Assembly: GCA_037145635.1 (NCBI GenBank)
Contig: JBBCXB010000002.1
Coordinates: 516,878 to 580,877 of the forward strand
Direction: 5' to 3'
DNA length: 64,000 bases
Source of the DNA: JAATFS01 sp037145635
GTDB lineage: Bacteria > Pseudomonadota > Gammaproteobacteria > Xanthomonadales > Xanthomonadaceae
Every line of letters begins with the position of its first letter. The first letter of the stretch is position 1. The notes below the pieces were generated by a model that was given only the letters and a program-made list of their open reading frames with translations, searched no databases and was not told the DNA's origin. Below are positions 21,490 through 31,450 of this stretch, piece by piece. A program made the position numbers and the translations under genes.

Positions 21490-22106
21490 CGTTGGTTCTC
21501 CGCAATCAGAAGGACATGTCAGGGGCGGCGTGCCGCCGTCGCACCGGCGTGCCCAGGCCCGCGGCCGAGACCCGGCGCGGGCCCGCAGGCCATGGAACAT
21601 CCGCTCGAGGGCGCCGGCACGCGACCGGCAGGCCCGGCCTCCCCGCCTGCCCGCGACCCGTGGCGACAGCACGCCGGAGCCAGGGCGACAGCCCGCGCCG
21701 CCGTTCTTCGGCACACCATACCGTTCCACCGGCCTGCCTGCCTACCGGCGCCCGTCCGCGGCGACATCCCGTCGCGGGTATCGGGCGGCAGCGCCGCTGC
21801 CCAGTACCCGATGCCGCGGCATCGCAGGTCCGAAGCGTGCGCCGGCGCAACCGCCCGCCGGCCCGCTCCCGGCTCCCGCCGCCACGCCGAAGCGCCCTGG
21901 AGGCGGAAGTGGCGTGGGTCGGGCCTGGACATGCCGGTTTCCTGGGAAGAGCGAGGGACCGCGTGCACGGCCGGAGGCGCGATGCTGCGGCGCCCCCCGG
22001 CGTCGGAGAAATGACGATTGCGCCGTTGCTCATGCCGATTGCGCATGAACGGGCCCTCGCCGGCGCCCACGGTAAAATCGCCGACCTTTCCGTCTTCCCG
22101 AGCGCC
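21490..22106. other. Divergent intergenic region, sbp/kbl
   Basis: No credible gene is present in these 617 bases, and the frames crossing them are Arg/Pro/Ala-rich noise. The region must hold the promoters for the sulfate operon (minus) and kbl (plus). A TAAAAT at 22073-22078 could be a -10 for kbl, but no matching -35 is visible. Confidence 0.6.
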
Positions 22107-23315
<1,209 letters not shown>

Positions 23316-23322
23316 GCCTGCC

Positions 23323-23349
23323 CCGCCCTGCGGCAGCGCCGCGGGGCGG
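23323..23349. terminator. GC hairpin after kbl
   Basis: CCGCCCTGCGGC pairs with GCCGCGGGGCGG (one wobble) around a 3-base loop, beginning 7 bases after the kbl stop. It also sits 11 bases past the convergent pseudouridine synthase stop. There is no clear U tract. Confidence 0.55.
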
Positions 23350-23360
23350 CCCTCGCCCGA

Positions 23361-24149
23361 TCAGGACCCGGGACCGGTGCGCGCCGCGGGCGCCAGCGCG
23401 TCGACCTCGTCGGCGCCCAGCCGGCGCCAGCCGCGCTTGTCCAGGTCTCCCAGCGTCAGCGGCCCGATCGCCACCCGCACCAGCCGCAGCACCCCGATCG
23501 CCTGCGCCGCCAGCAGCCGCCGGATCTGGCGGTTGCGGCCCTCGTCGAGCACGATTTCCAGCCAGGCGTTGCGGCTGCCCGCGCGCAGCGGCGCGACCGT
23601 CTTGGCGCGCAGCAGGTCGGCGCCGTCGCGCACGCCCTCCAGCAGCGCCTGCAGCTGCGCCGGCGTCGGCAGGCAGTCCACCTGTACGTGGTAGGTCTTG
23701 TCGGGCCTATGTTCGGGATCGGTGATCGCCGCGGCCCACTGCGGATCGTTGCTGAACAGCAACAGGCCCTCGCTGGCCTTGTCCAGCCGCCCCACCGGGG
23801 CGAGCCACGGCAGGCCGGCCCCGTCCAGGCAGCGGTACACGGTGTCGCGTCCCTGCTCGTCGCTGACGGTGGTGACCAGCCCGCGCGGCTTGTTGAGCAT
23901 CACGTAGACGCGCTCGCGGCCGGCCAGCGGCTGGCCGTCGACGGCGATGCACGCGCGCTCGCCGTGGATGGGGAATTCCGGATCGCGGACGATCCGCCGG
24001 TCGACACTGACACGGCCGGCCATGATCCAGCGCGCCGCCTCGCTGCGCGAGCACACCCCGAGCTTGGACAGCACCCGCGCCAGCCCGTGCCGCGGCGTGG
24101 CGTCGGCGGTGCGGGGCCGGGCGGAAGCCGGCGGGAGCCGCCGGTTCAC
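23361..24149 (-). CDS. RsuA/RluB/RluE-family pseudouridine synthase
   Basis: This enzyme isomerises a specific rRNA uridine. The GTG at 24149 is chosen because the preceding gene ends at 24169, which gives 262 residues. An S4 RNA-binding domain (GLARVLSKLGVCSRSEAARWI) occupies about 20-75. The synthase domain has the catalytic Asp in PVGRLDKASEGLLLFSND near residue 120 and the family tail EGRNRQIRRLL. The target uridine cannot be assigned from sequence. A start upstream within the preceding gene is possible but unlikely. Confidence 0.88.
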   Translation of the reverse strand: MNRRLPPASARPRTADATPRHGLARVLSKLGVCSRSEAARWIMAGRVSVDRRIVRDPEFPIHGERACIAVDGQPLAGRERVYVMLNKPRGLVTTVSDEQGRDTVYRCLDGAGLPWLAPVGRLDKASEGLLLFSNDPQWAAAITDPEHRPDKTYHVQVDCLPTPAQLQALLEGVRDGADLLRAKTVAPLRAGSRNAWLEIVLDEGRNRQIRRLLAAQAIGVLRLVRVAIGPLTLGDLDKRGWRRLGADEVDALAPAARTGPGS

Positions 24150-24168
24150 GTCCGTCCGGCCGCGCGGC

Positions 24169-24666
24169 TTACTTGACTTCGGCCGTCGCGGCGTCCGGCG
24201 CCACGACCGCGGCCGCCGCAGGTGCCGGGCGCGCCTTGACCACACGCACGCCGCGCGCCTTCATCCAGGCGTCGAATTCCTCGGCGGTCATGCGCTTGCC
24301 GCCCTGGCTCATGTCGAAGCGCCACGGCGTGTTGTCGAACGCGGTCTGCGGCTTGTACGCCGCCGGGTCGTTGGGCTTGACCGCGCCGTCGGCCGGCAGC
24401 GCCTTGGCCAGGTCCTGGCAGCCTTCCACGCGCAGGCGCAGCAGCACCCGGTCGACCGACTGCTCGCTGCTGTAGGGCTGGGCCAGCACGCCGGTGGGCA
24501 CGCCGAGCTGGACGCTGCGGGTATAGAACTCCGCCGCGGCGGGGGCGATCACCGTGGCCGGCAACGGCAGCGGCTGGGAGAGCGTGCCGCCTGCGCAATC
24601 GGGGGCTGCATGGACGGCGGGAACGAGTGCGAGACAGAGCAGTCCGGCTGTTGCGATACGCAGCAT
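24169..24666 (-). CDS. Small secreted protein of unknown function
   Basis: This 165-residue protein has a clean signal peptide (MLRIATAGLLCLALVPAVHA) and a mature part with two cysteines. The C-terminal tail is Ala/Lys/Val-rich. No domain is recognised. It is followed after 19 bases by the pseudouridine synthase, so the two may be co-transcribed, though no shared role is evident. Export to the periplasm is the only firm prediction. Confidence 0.75.
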   Translation of the reverse strand: MLRIATAGLLCLALVPAVHAAPDCAGGTLSQPLPLPATVIAPAAAEFYTRSVQLGVPTGVLAQPYSSEQSVDRVLLRLRVEGCQDLAKALPADGAVKPNDPAAYKPQTAFDNTPWRFDMSQGGKRMTAEEFDAWMKARGVRVVKARPAPAAAAVVAPDAATAEVK

Positions 24667-24864
24667 CGGGAATTCATCCGTTGGTGGGCGACGCGGCGAG
24701 TGTAGGCAGGCCCCGCCCGGCTTTCAACCAATTTCATCCAGAACATGCGATGAATACGCCAAGTAGCTGTATTCAAAAAGGAAAGACCATGGAGGGCTTG
24801 GCGCCGGTGGGCACCGGTGTGACGCTTCGGCGCCGCCGGCGGTTTCTTCCGGCCCCACAAACAC

Positions 24865-24889
24865 AAAGCCCGGCACGAGGCCGGGCTTT
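24865..24889. terminator. Intrinsic terminator downstream of the OmpA-family gene
   Basis: AAAGCCCGGC and GCCGGGCTTT form a perfect 10-bp stem with a 5-base loop, 22 bases past the OmpA stop. T-rich sequence follows in the minus direction. Confidence 0.8.
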
Positions 24890-24911
24890 GTTTGAATCAC
24901 CGAAGGTCCGA

Positions 24912-26006
24912 TCAGTTCTGGACGTTCAGCTCGGTACGACGGTTCTTCGCACGGCCTTCCGGATTGTCCGAACCATCCGGGTTGGTGTTCGGAGCAATCG
25001 GACGGCTCTCGCCGTAGCCGATCGGACCGACCAGACGCGAAGCGTCCACGCCGTTCTTGGTCAGGTAGTCGTACACCGCGGTGGCGCGACGCTCCGACAG
25101 CTTCTGGTTGTAGGCGTCGGTACCCTTCGAGTCGGTGTGACCGGCGACCTCGACCTTCAGGTCGGGGTAACGCTTCAGGATCTCGGTGGCCTCGCTCAGG
25201 ATCGAGATCGCGTCCGGACGCAGGTTCGACTTGTTGAAGTCGAAGTTCACGCCCTTCAGGTCGATCGACACCGGCACCGGGCAACCGTCCGGACCGATGG
25301 TCTGGCCAGGCTGCGAATCCGGGCACTTGTCGTCGCAGTTGTTGACGCCGTCACCGTCGTCGTCCAGGTCGGCGCAGCTCGGCGCAACCGGGGCCGGAGC
25401 CGGGGCAGCAGCGACCGGGGCCGGTCCCAGCGGGATCACGACGCCGACCGAAGCCAGCACGTCGCCGAACCAGTCTTCCGACGGAGCAGCAACGCTCTGG
25501 TCGTCGAAGTCAGCGCGGTAGGCCACTTCGGCACGCACGGCGACGCGCTTCTCGAAGGTGGTCTGCAGGCCGACGCCGACCTTGGCGGCGAAGTTGCCGT
25601 CCTTACGCTCGCCGGGCGAGTTCGGGTTCGGGAACGCATCGAACTCTTCTTCCGACTTCTGGTAGCCCAGACCGAACAGCAGGTAGGGGTTCCAGCCGCG
25701 GCCTTCCTGGATGAAGTGGCGACGCAGGTCGAACGAGATGCCGTACTGGCTCCAGTTCTGATCCTGGTTGGCATCGAAGTTCGGGTTCTGGTAGTTCAGT
25801 TCACCGTCGATCGACCAGTTCGGGCTGACGAACTTGCCCAGGCCCAGAGTGACGAACGGAGCATCGTTGGTCAGACGGTCGCTGTCCTGGAAGTTGAAAC
25901 CAGCAGAACCGGTCAGGTACCAGCGATCATCGAACTCCTGCGCGGAGGCTGCCTGGGCTACGGCCAGACCGCCCAGCAACGCGGCAGTGAGGATTTTCTT
26001 GTTCAT
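24912..26006 (-). CDS. OmpA-family outer-membrane protein with a TSP3-type linker
   Basis: This structural outer-membrane protein anchors the envelope to peptidoglycan. It has 364 residues with a signal peptide ending ASAQ. The beta-barrel spans about 25-200, and a Pro/Ala hinge follows. A short calcium-binding thrombospondin-3-like segment (DLDDDGDGVNNCDDKCPD) lies near 213-230. The C-terminal OmpA domain (about 255-364) has NFDFNKSNLRPDA and GHTDSKGTDAYNQKLSERRA. The ATG has AAGGAG at ideal spacing. Codon use is more even and less GC-extreme than neighbours, as expected for a highly expressed gene. Confidence 0.95.
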   Translation of the reverse strand: MNKKILTAALLGGLAVAQAASAQEFDDRWYLTGSAGFNFQDSDRLTNDAPFVTLGLGKFVSPNWSIDGELNYQNPNFDANQDQNWSQYGISFDLRRHFIQEGRGWNPYLLFGLGYQKSEEEFDAFPNPNSPGERKDGNFAAKVGVGLQTTFEKRVAVRAEVAYRADFDDQSVAAPSEDWFGDVLASVGVVIPLGPAPVAAAPAPAPVAPSCADLDDDGDGVNNCDDKCPDSQPGQTIGPDGCPVPVSIDLKGVNFDFNKSNLRPDAISILSEATEILKRYPDLKVEVAGHTDSKGTDAYNQKLSERRATAVYDYLTKNGVDASRLVGPIGYGESRPIAPNTNPDGSDNPEGRAKNRRTELNVQN

Positions 26007-26117
26007 TTATACAGCTCCTTGTTTCAGGGAGATAAAACCAAAAGAGGCATGGTTCAGTACAGATGCTCGTCACATCCAGACGGCAGTTCCGCACGCCATC
26101 GCGGCGCAGATTAAGCC

Positions 26118-26147
26118 TGCCTAAGTGAAGACTGCGTTAACGGTCAA
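26118..26147 (-). promoter_or_regulatory. Candidate promoter of the OmpA-family gene
   Basis: On the minus strand TTGACC (26142-26147) is followed after 18 bases by TAGGCA (26118-26123), in the AT-rich stretch about 115 bases upstream of the start. The -35 is good and the -10 poor, so this is a weak assignment. Confidence 0.35.
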
Positions 26148-26458
26148 ATAACATGTGAAAACCATCACCAGCCCGGCCGACAACCGGCATTGCAACGTAT
26201 ACAGCTTCATGAAACGCGGCAATGCCTGGATCCGGGAGGAAAACGGTCTTCGCGAGTGCGTATCGCCGTGCCTCCGGAGCGGACGCACCCTAACAGGGAT
26301 GGGCCGGGAACGACAGCGCGCCAGGTGCCGCACCCCGCCCCGCCTTGCCTGAAGCGCGGCCCCTGCCCGTGCTGAACGGACGGTTGCGCAAACGCGCCCC
26401 GATACCCACGGCCGCCCTGCCCTCGCCGGCGCCCGCGAACCGCTCTCCGCGCAGACGC

Positions 26459-26501
26459 ATGGTCGCGCCAGAAAAAGGAGGCATGGCCGCGCCAGAAAAG
26501 G
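26459..26501. repeat. Short imperfect direct repeat
   Basis: ATGGTCGCGCCAGAAAAAGG at 26459-26478 recurs as ATGGCCGCGCCAGAAAAGG at 26483-26501, offset by 24 bases. It lies in the gene-free region between the OmpA and FadH-like genes. Confidence 0.6.
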
Positions 26502-26772
26502 CAGGCCGAGGGCACCGGAGTCCGCCGGGGGCAACGGCAGCCCGCGCGCCGGTTGCGCGCCCTCTGCCGCTCGGTCCGCCGCCGGTCGGCGGGGGCAGGG
26601 TCGGGCGGCACCCGACCGGCTGCGCGGATGCACCTGCCGACAGCGCCGCCGCGACCTCGCCACCCGGCGCCGGCCCGCCGCGACGCAGCGGCCAGCGCGG
26701 CCAGGCACGGCAGCGGTTGCGACGGCGGCGCAATCCCGCACAATGGGCGCTTCCGTACGCCAGCGTATCCAT

Positions 26773-28809
26773 ATGCCGCACGCCAACGAAGCCGCTCCCG
26801 CCTACCCTCACCTGTTCGCCCCGCTCGACCTCGGTTTCACCCGGCTGCGCAACCGCGTGCTGATGGGCTCGATGCATACCGGGCTGGAAGACCGTGCACG
26901 CGACTTCCCGCGCCTGGCCGCGTACTTCGCCGAGCGCGCGGCCGGCGGCGTCGGGCTGATCGTCACCGGCGGCTTCTCGCCCAATGTCGCGGGCTGGCTC
27001 AAGCCGTTCGGCGGCAAGCTGTCGTGGCCGTGGGAGACCCACCCGCACCGCCAGGTGACGCGCGCGGTGCACGCGCACGACGCCAAGATCTGCCTGCAGC
27101 TGCTGCACGCCGGCCGCTACGCCTACCACCCGCTGTCGGTGGCGCCGTCGCGGCTGAAGGCGCCGATCAATCCGTTCACGCCGCGGGCGCTGTCGGCCGG
27201 CGCGGTGGAGCGGCAGATCAGCGCCTATGCGCACGCCGCGCGGCGCGCGCGCGAGGCCGGCTACGACGGGGTCGAGGTGATGGGATCGGAGGGCTATCTG
27301 ATCAACGAGTTCGTCGCCCCGCGCACCAACCGGCGCGACGACGCCTGGGGCGGCGATCCGGCGCGGCGCATGCGCTTCGCGGTGGAGATCGTGCGGCGCA
27401 TCCGCGAGGCCTGCGGCCCGGATTTCATCATCATCTACCGGCTGTCGCTGGTGGACCTGGTCGAGGACGGCAGCCAGTGGCAGGAGATCCTCGCGCAGGC
27501 GCAGGCGATCGAGGCCGCCGGCGCGACCCTGATCAACTCGGGCATCGGCTGGCACGAGGCGCGCGTGCCGACGATCGCCACCTCGGTGCCGCGCGGCGCC
27601 TTCGCCGGCGTGACCGCCAAGCTGCGCCCGCACCTGCGCGTGCCGGTGGTGGCCACCAACCGCATCAACATGCCCGAGGTCGCCGAGCGCATCCTCGCCG
27701 ACGGCGCGGCCGACCTGGTGTCGCTGGCGCGGCCGCTGCTGGCCGACCCGGAGTGGGCCAACAAGGCGCGCCGCGGGCAGGCACACGCCATCAATACCTG
27801 CATCGCCTGCAACCAGGCCTGCCTGGACCACGTGTTCGAGAACAAGCTCGCCAGCTGCCTGGTCAACCCGCGGGCCGTGCGCGAGACCGAGCTGAACTAT
27901 CGGCCCACGACCGCACCGCGCAGGATCGCGGTGGTGGGCGCAGGGCCGGCCGGGCTGGCCTGTGCGACCGTCGCCGCCGAACGCGGCCACCGGGTGACGC
28001 TGTTCGATGCCGGCGACGAGATCGGCGGCCAGTTCAACGTCGCCAAGCGCATTCCCGGCAAGGAGGAGTTCCACGAGACCCTGCGCTATTTCCGGCACCG
28101 GATCGAGGCCACCGGCGTCGAGCTGCGGCTGCGCACCCTGGTGCAGGCCCACGACCTGGCCGGGTTCGACGAGATCGTGCTCGCCACCGGCATCGAACCA
28201 CGCGCGGTGAGCTTCCCCGGTGCCGACCATCCCAACGTCGTGTCCTACCTCGACGTGCTGCAGGGCCGGGTGCAGGCCGCCGACAAGGTGGCGATCATCG
28301 GCGCCGGCGGCATCGGCTTCGACGTCGGCGAATACCTCGTGCAGGCGGGTCCGTCGTCGGCGCTGGACGTGCCGCGCTGGATGGCCGAGTGGGGCGTGGA
28401 TCCGCACTTCGAGACGCGCGGCGCGCTGGCACCCCCGCGGCCGGAGCCGCCCGCCCGCCAGCTCTGGCTGCTGCAGCGCAGCCCGGGTCGGCCCGGCGCG
28501 CGGCTGGGCAAGACCACCGGCTGGATCCATCGCGCCACGCTCAAGGCCAAGGGCGTGCGCATGCTCGGCGGCGTGGAGTACCTGGGGATGGACGATGCCG
28601 GCCTGCGCGTGCGCATCGAGGGGCAGGAACAGACCCTGGACGTGGGCACCGTGGTGGTGTGCGCGGGACAGGAGCCACGCCGCGAACTGGTCGCGGCGCT
28701 GCAGGCGGCCGGGCAGGCGCCGCACCTGATCGGCGGCGCCGACGTCGCCGCCGAGCTCGACGCCAAGCGTGCGATCGACCAGGGCAGCCGGCTGGCGGCC
28801 TCGCTCTGA
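26773..28809 (+). CDS. fadH: NADPH-dependent 2,4-dienoyl-CoA reductase (FadH-like)
   Basis: This iron-sulfur flavoenzyme, with FMN and FAD, removes 2,4-double bonds during beta-oxidation of unsaturated fatty acids. The ATG at 26773 gives 678 residues, close to the E. coli 672; an ATG ten codons earlier is possible. The N-terminal barrel (Old Yellow Enzyme type) runs to about 340. The 4Fe-4S cysteines CIACNQACLDHVF lie near 340-352. The C-terminal half has the FAD loop GAGPAGLAC near 388 and a second nucleotide loop GAGGIGFD near 515. It stands alone on its strand, with no fatty-acid neighbours. Confidence 0.93.
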   Translation: MPHANEAAPAYPHLFAPLDLGFTRLRNRVLMGSMHTGLEDRARDFPRLAAYFAERAAGGVGLIVTGGFSPNVAGWLKPFGGKLSWPWETHPHRQVTRAVHAHDAKICLQLLHAGRYAYHPLSVAPSRLKAPINPFTPRALSAGAVERQISAYAHAARRAREAGYDGVEVMGSEGYLINEFVAPRTNRRDDAWGGDPARRMRFAVEIVRRIREACGPDFIIIYRLSLVDLVEDGSQWQEILAQAQAIEAAGATLINSGIGWHEARVPTIATSVPRGAFAGVTAKLRPHLRVPVVATNRINMPEVAERILADGAADLVSLARPLLADPEWANKARRGQAHAINTCIACNQACLDHVFENKLASCLVNPRAVRETELNYRPTTAPRRIAVVGAGPAGLACATVAAERGHRVTLFDAGDEIGGQFNVAKRIPGKEEFHETLRYFRHRIEATGVELRLRTLVQAHDLAGFDEIVLATGIEPRAVSFPGADHPNVVSYLDVLQGRVQAADKVAIIGAGGIGFDVGEYLVQAGPSSALDVPRWMAEWGVDPHFETRGALAPPRPEPPARQLWLLQRSPGRPGARLGKTTGWIHRATLKAKGVRMLGGVEYLGMDDAGLRVRIEGQEQTLDVGTVVVCAGQEPRRELVAALQAAGQAPHLIGGADVAAELDAKRAIDQGSRLAASL

Positions 28810-29098
28810 CGGCCACGCCGGCGGCGCCACGCCGCGGACCGACGCGGGCCATGCAGGCCCGGGACCGGGAGGCCACCGCCCCCCCCCATTCAGGCCGGAT
28901 TGTGTGACCGCCACCTACCTTGCGCCAACTTTTTGACCCGCCACCCAGTCCCGGCGGGCGTCTTCGGCCCCTCTTCCGCGGCCGGAGTTCCGGGCGGCCC
29001 GTGACAGGCCGCCTCCCCATGACGCCAAGCCTCTCGCGCTGGCCTCTCCGCTCCTGGAGGGACCGCAGCCGGGAGGCCCATACGGAGCAAGGAGTCAC

Positions 29099-29557
29099 AT
29101 GAAACTGGCCTGGATTCTCTGGCTGTCGCAGTTGTTGCCGCAGCCGGCCGCCGATTCGCTCTGCCTGAGCACCACCGTCTACCTGGAAGCCCGCGACCAG
29201 ACCCTGCGCGGCCAGCAGGCGGTCGCCGAAGTCGCGCTGCGCCGCCTCGACAGCGGGCTGTGGGGCGACTCGATGTGCGAGGTGGTCACTGCCCGCAGCC
29301 AGTTCGCGCCCGCGCTGGTCGCTCCCGGCACGCAGCTGAAGAACAACGTCGCCTGGACCAAGGCGGTGGACGTGGCCTTCGCCGCCGAGCAGAACTGGGC
29401 GCTGCCGGTCGGCAAGCGCAAGGAGATCGTGCCGGGCGCCAGCCACTTCGCCGCCAGCGCCATCGCCAGCCCGAGCTGGCGCAACGCCTACCAGGTGGCC
29501 ACCATCGGCGACCACACGTTCTACCGCGTGCAGACGCTGCGCCCGCGCACCTCCTGA
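29099..29557 (+). CDS. SleB-like cell-wall hydrolase
   Basis: This 152-residue exported protein has a short signal peptide (MKLAWILWLSQLLPQPAA). The family core follows at once: CLSTTVYLEARDQTLRGQQAVAEVALRR, where the Glu of YLEAR is the expected catalytic acid. The rest matches the Hydrolase_2/SleB fold of lytic transglycosylase-type peptidoglycan hydrolases. There is no separate peptidoglycan-binding domain. AAGGAG stands at good spacing before the ATG. A role in cell-wall remodelling is inferred from the family. Confidence 0.85.
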   Translation: MKLAWILWLSQLLPQPAADSLCLSTTVYLEARDQTLRGQQAVAEVALRRLDSGLWGDSMCEVVTARSQFAPALVAPGTQLKNNVAWTKAVDVAFAAEQNWALPVGKRKEIVPGASHFAASAIASPSWRNAYQVATIGDHTFYRVQTLRPRTS

Positions 29558-29625
29558 GCGCGCCTTCGCTCCGCGGTGACGCCGATCGGCGGTACCCTCG
29601 CCGATCCTGTCCTGTCGGAGTCGAC

Positions 29626-30237
29626 ATGAAGCTCTACACCAAGCCCGGCGCCTGTTCGCTGGCGGACCACATCACGCTGCGCTGGTCCGGGCTGCCGTTC
29701 GACCTGCAGGTGATGGACGCGGCCGGCCTGAAGTCGCCCGACTACCTGAAGCTCAATCCGGCCGGCGCGGTGCCGTTGCTGCAGGTGGACGACTGGGTGC
29801 TGACCCAGAACGCGGCGATCCTCAACTACATCACCGACAGCGCGCCGGCCGGTGGCCTGGGCGCGGACGGCAGCGCGCGCAGCCGCGCCGAGATCAATCG
29901 CTGGATCGCCTTCGTCAACGCCGACGTGCATCCGACCTTCAAGCCGATCTTCGGCGCCACCGCCTATCTGCAGGACCCGGCCATGATCGCGCTGAGCCAG
30001 GACGACGCGCGCCGCAAGCTGCGCACGCTGTACGAGCGCGTCGATGCCCACCTGCGCGACCATGCCTGGCTGGCCAACACCCGTTCGGGCGCCGATGCCT
30101 ATCTGTTCGTGACCCTGCTGTGGGCACGCAAGGCCGGCGTCGACCTCCAGGGCCTGGATGCGCTCGACGGCTTCCGCCAGCGCCTGCAGGCCGATGCCGA
30201 CGTGCAGGCCGCCCTGCGCGCCGAAGGCCTGGCCTGA
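29626..30237 (+). CDS. Beta-class glutathione S-transferase
   Basis: This 203-residue cytoplasmic enzyme begins MKLYTKPGACSLADHI, with Cys10 as in bacterial beta-class GSTs. The thioredoxin fold is at 1-80 (NPAGAVPLLQVDDWVLTQNAAI) and the helical domain follows. GGAG lies 4 bases before the ATG, which decides the start against a longer frame. It would conjugate glutathione to electrophiles or reduce disulfides; the substrate is unknown. A strong hairpin follows 7 bases past the stop. Confidence 0.92.
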   Translation: MKLYTKPGACSLADHITLRWSGLPFDLQVMDAAGLKSPDYLKLNPAGAVPLLQVDDWVLTQNAAILNYITDSAPAGGLGADGSARSRAEINRWIAFVNADVHPTFKPIFGATAYLQDPAMIALSQDDARRKLRTLYERVDAHLRDHAWLANTRSGADAYLFVTLLWARKAGVDLQGLDALDGFRQRLQADADVQAALRAEGLA

Positions 30238-30244
30238 GCGACTC

Positions 30245-30274
30245 CCCGCAGCGGCCCGCACCGGCCGCTGCGGG
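30245..30274 (+). terminator. 12-bp GC hairpin after the GST gene
   Basis: CCCGCAGCGGCC pairs perfectly with GGCCGCTGCGGG around a 6-base loop, starting 7 bases after the stop. No U tract follows. It lies between two convergent genes. Confidence 0.6.
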
Positions 30275-30337
30275 ATCCTCCACCACTGCGCGGACCCGGG
30301 GTCCGCCCGGGCGGCGGGCTCGATCAATCCCGTTCGA

Positions 30338-31393
30338 TCAACCCAGTGTTTCCACCACGTTGCCGGCGCCATCGCGCAACTCGCTGGGCCGCACCACCAC
30401 GGCGAACCCGTCCAGGCCCGGCACCGGGTAGCGGCCGCGCTGCGGCCGCAGCGTGGCGCACAGCGCCGCCAGGGCCGGCGCATCCAGGCGGCACTCCAGC
30501 ACGCCGTCCACGTCCTCCAGTGCGCTGACCGCGGCGGGCGCCAGGCGGACCTGCCGGTCGCTCCCGATCAGCCGCAGGTCCTGCCCGAACGGCAGGCGCC
30601 CGGGCAGCAGCCCCAGCAGCGACGCTACCTGGTTCGCACCGATGACCAGCTCTCCCTGCGGCGGCTGCAGTGTCCAGTCGAGGTGCTCGACGAACAGGAA
30701 ACCGGTCTGCGAGCCGTCGCGGGCGGCGCCGGCGTCGATCGCCGCGGCCACCGACGGGTCGGCCAGCAGCGAGCCGCGCTCCAGCGACGTGATCCACAGC
30801 GGCATGCGCTCGACCAGCGCATCGAGTACGTCCACGGTGGACCAGCGCTTGATCGCCAGTTCCTCGTCGTCGGTGAGGCCGACCACCTGCAGGAATTCCA
30901 CGCGGCCGTTGGGCGTCTGCAGCGTCGCCAGTTCCGGATCGCGCACGAACGCGACGGCGCGGATCAGCGAATCGCTGTCGGCGGCGATGGGGCCGTTGGC
31001 GTTGAGGTAGTGGCCGTGCTCGAACGGATTGCCGCTGCCGAACACGTAGCGGGCCAGGTTCTGCAGGAAGTTCAGCGCCCAGTTCGGCGGCTCGCTGCCG
31101 GGCGCCGCCGCCAGCCGGAAGGTCAGCTCGAAGCCCCAGCCGCTGATCTCGGGATCGTCCCCCTCCTTGTCGTAGAGCTCGGAGAACCCGTACGTCACGA
31201 AGTGCCAGTGCGGCTGCGGCAGGTCGCGCCAGTACGCGCTGATGCCGTACAGCGGATCGTTGCCGCCCAGCGCAGGGCTCAGCAGCGCGCCGTAGTGGCG
31301 CGGCGACTGCTGCGGGTAGTGGCGGGCCAGTTCCGCGTCGATTGCGTCCCAGCCCGGCGAATCGGTTGTGCCAATGCCGCCGTGTGCGACCAT
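30338..31393 (-). CDS. Suppressor of fused (SUFU) domain protein
   Basis: This 351-residue cytoplasmic protein has the bacterial SUFU-like domain across its N-terminal 200 residues. Typical sequence is DPLYGISAYWRDLPQPHWHFVTYG, then ISGWGFELTFRL, then FLQNLARYV. The C-terminal part has a second small fold and no recognised motif. The ATG at 31393 is preferred because AAGGCGG precedes it; another ATG lies ten codons upstream. In animals SUFU binds Gli factors. In bacteria such proteins often belong to immunity or toxin-related contexts, but nothing toxin-like is adjacent here. Confidence 0.85.
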   Translation of the reverse strand: MVAHGGIGTTDSPGWDAIDAELARHYPQQSPRHYGALLSPALGGNDPLYGISAYWRDLPQPHWHFVTYGFSELYDKEGDDPEISGWGFELTFRLAAAPGSEPPNWALNFLQNLARYVFGSGNPFEHGHYLNANGPIAADSDSLIRAVAFVRDPELATLQTPNGRVEFLQVVGLTDDEELAIKRWSTVDVLDALVERMPLWITSLERGSLLADPSVAAAIDAGAARDGSQTGFLFVEHLDWTLQPPQGELVIGANQVASLLGLLPGRLPFGQDLRLIGSDRQVRLAPAAVSALEDVDGVLECRLDAPALAALCATLRPQRGRYPVPGLDGFAVVVRPSELRDGAGNVVETLG

Positions 31394-31450
31394 GAGACCG
31401 CCTTGTTGAAAACCAGCCGGCATTCTAGCGGGCGCCTGCTGGCCTCCCGC

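Larger units (their letters stand above)
26007..26772. other. Divergent intergenic region between the OmpA gene and the FadH-like gene
   Basis: These 766 bases hold no convincing gene. The part next to the OmpA gene (26007-26200) is clearly more AT-rich and carries its leader and likely promoter. The remainder is GC-rich and contains a short direct repeat near 26459-26501. Frames here lack ribosome sites and family similarity. Confidence 0.6.

Noticed and set aside
26121..26786. Possible minus-strand gene upstream of the OmpA-family gene
   Set aside because: The frame changes composition abruptly, has no family and overlaps the likely OmpA promoter.
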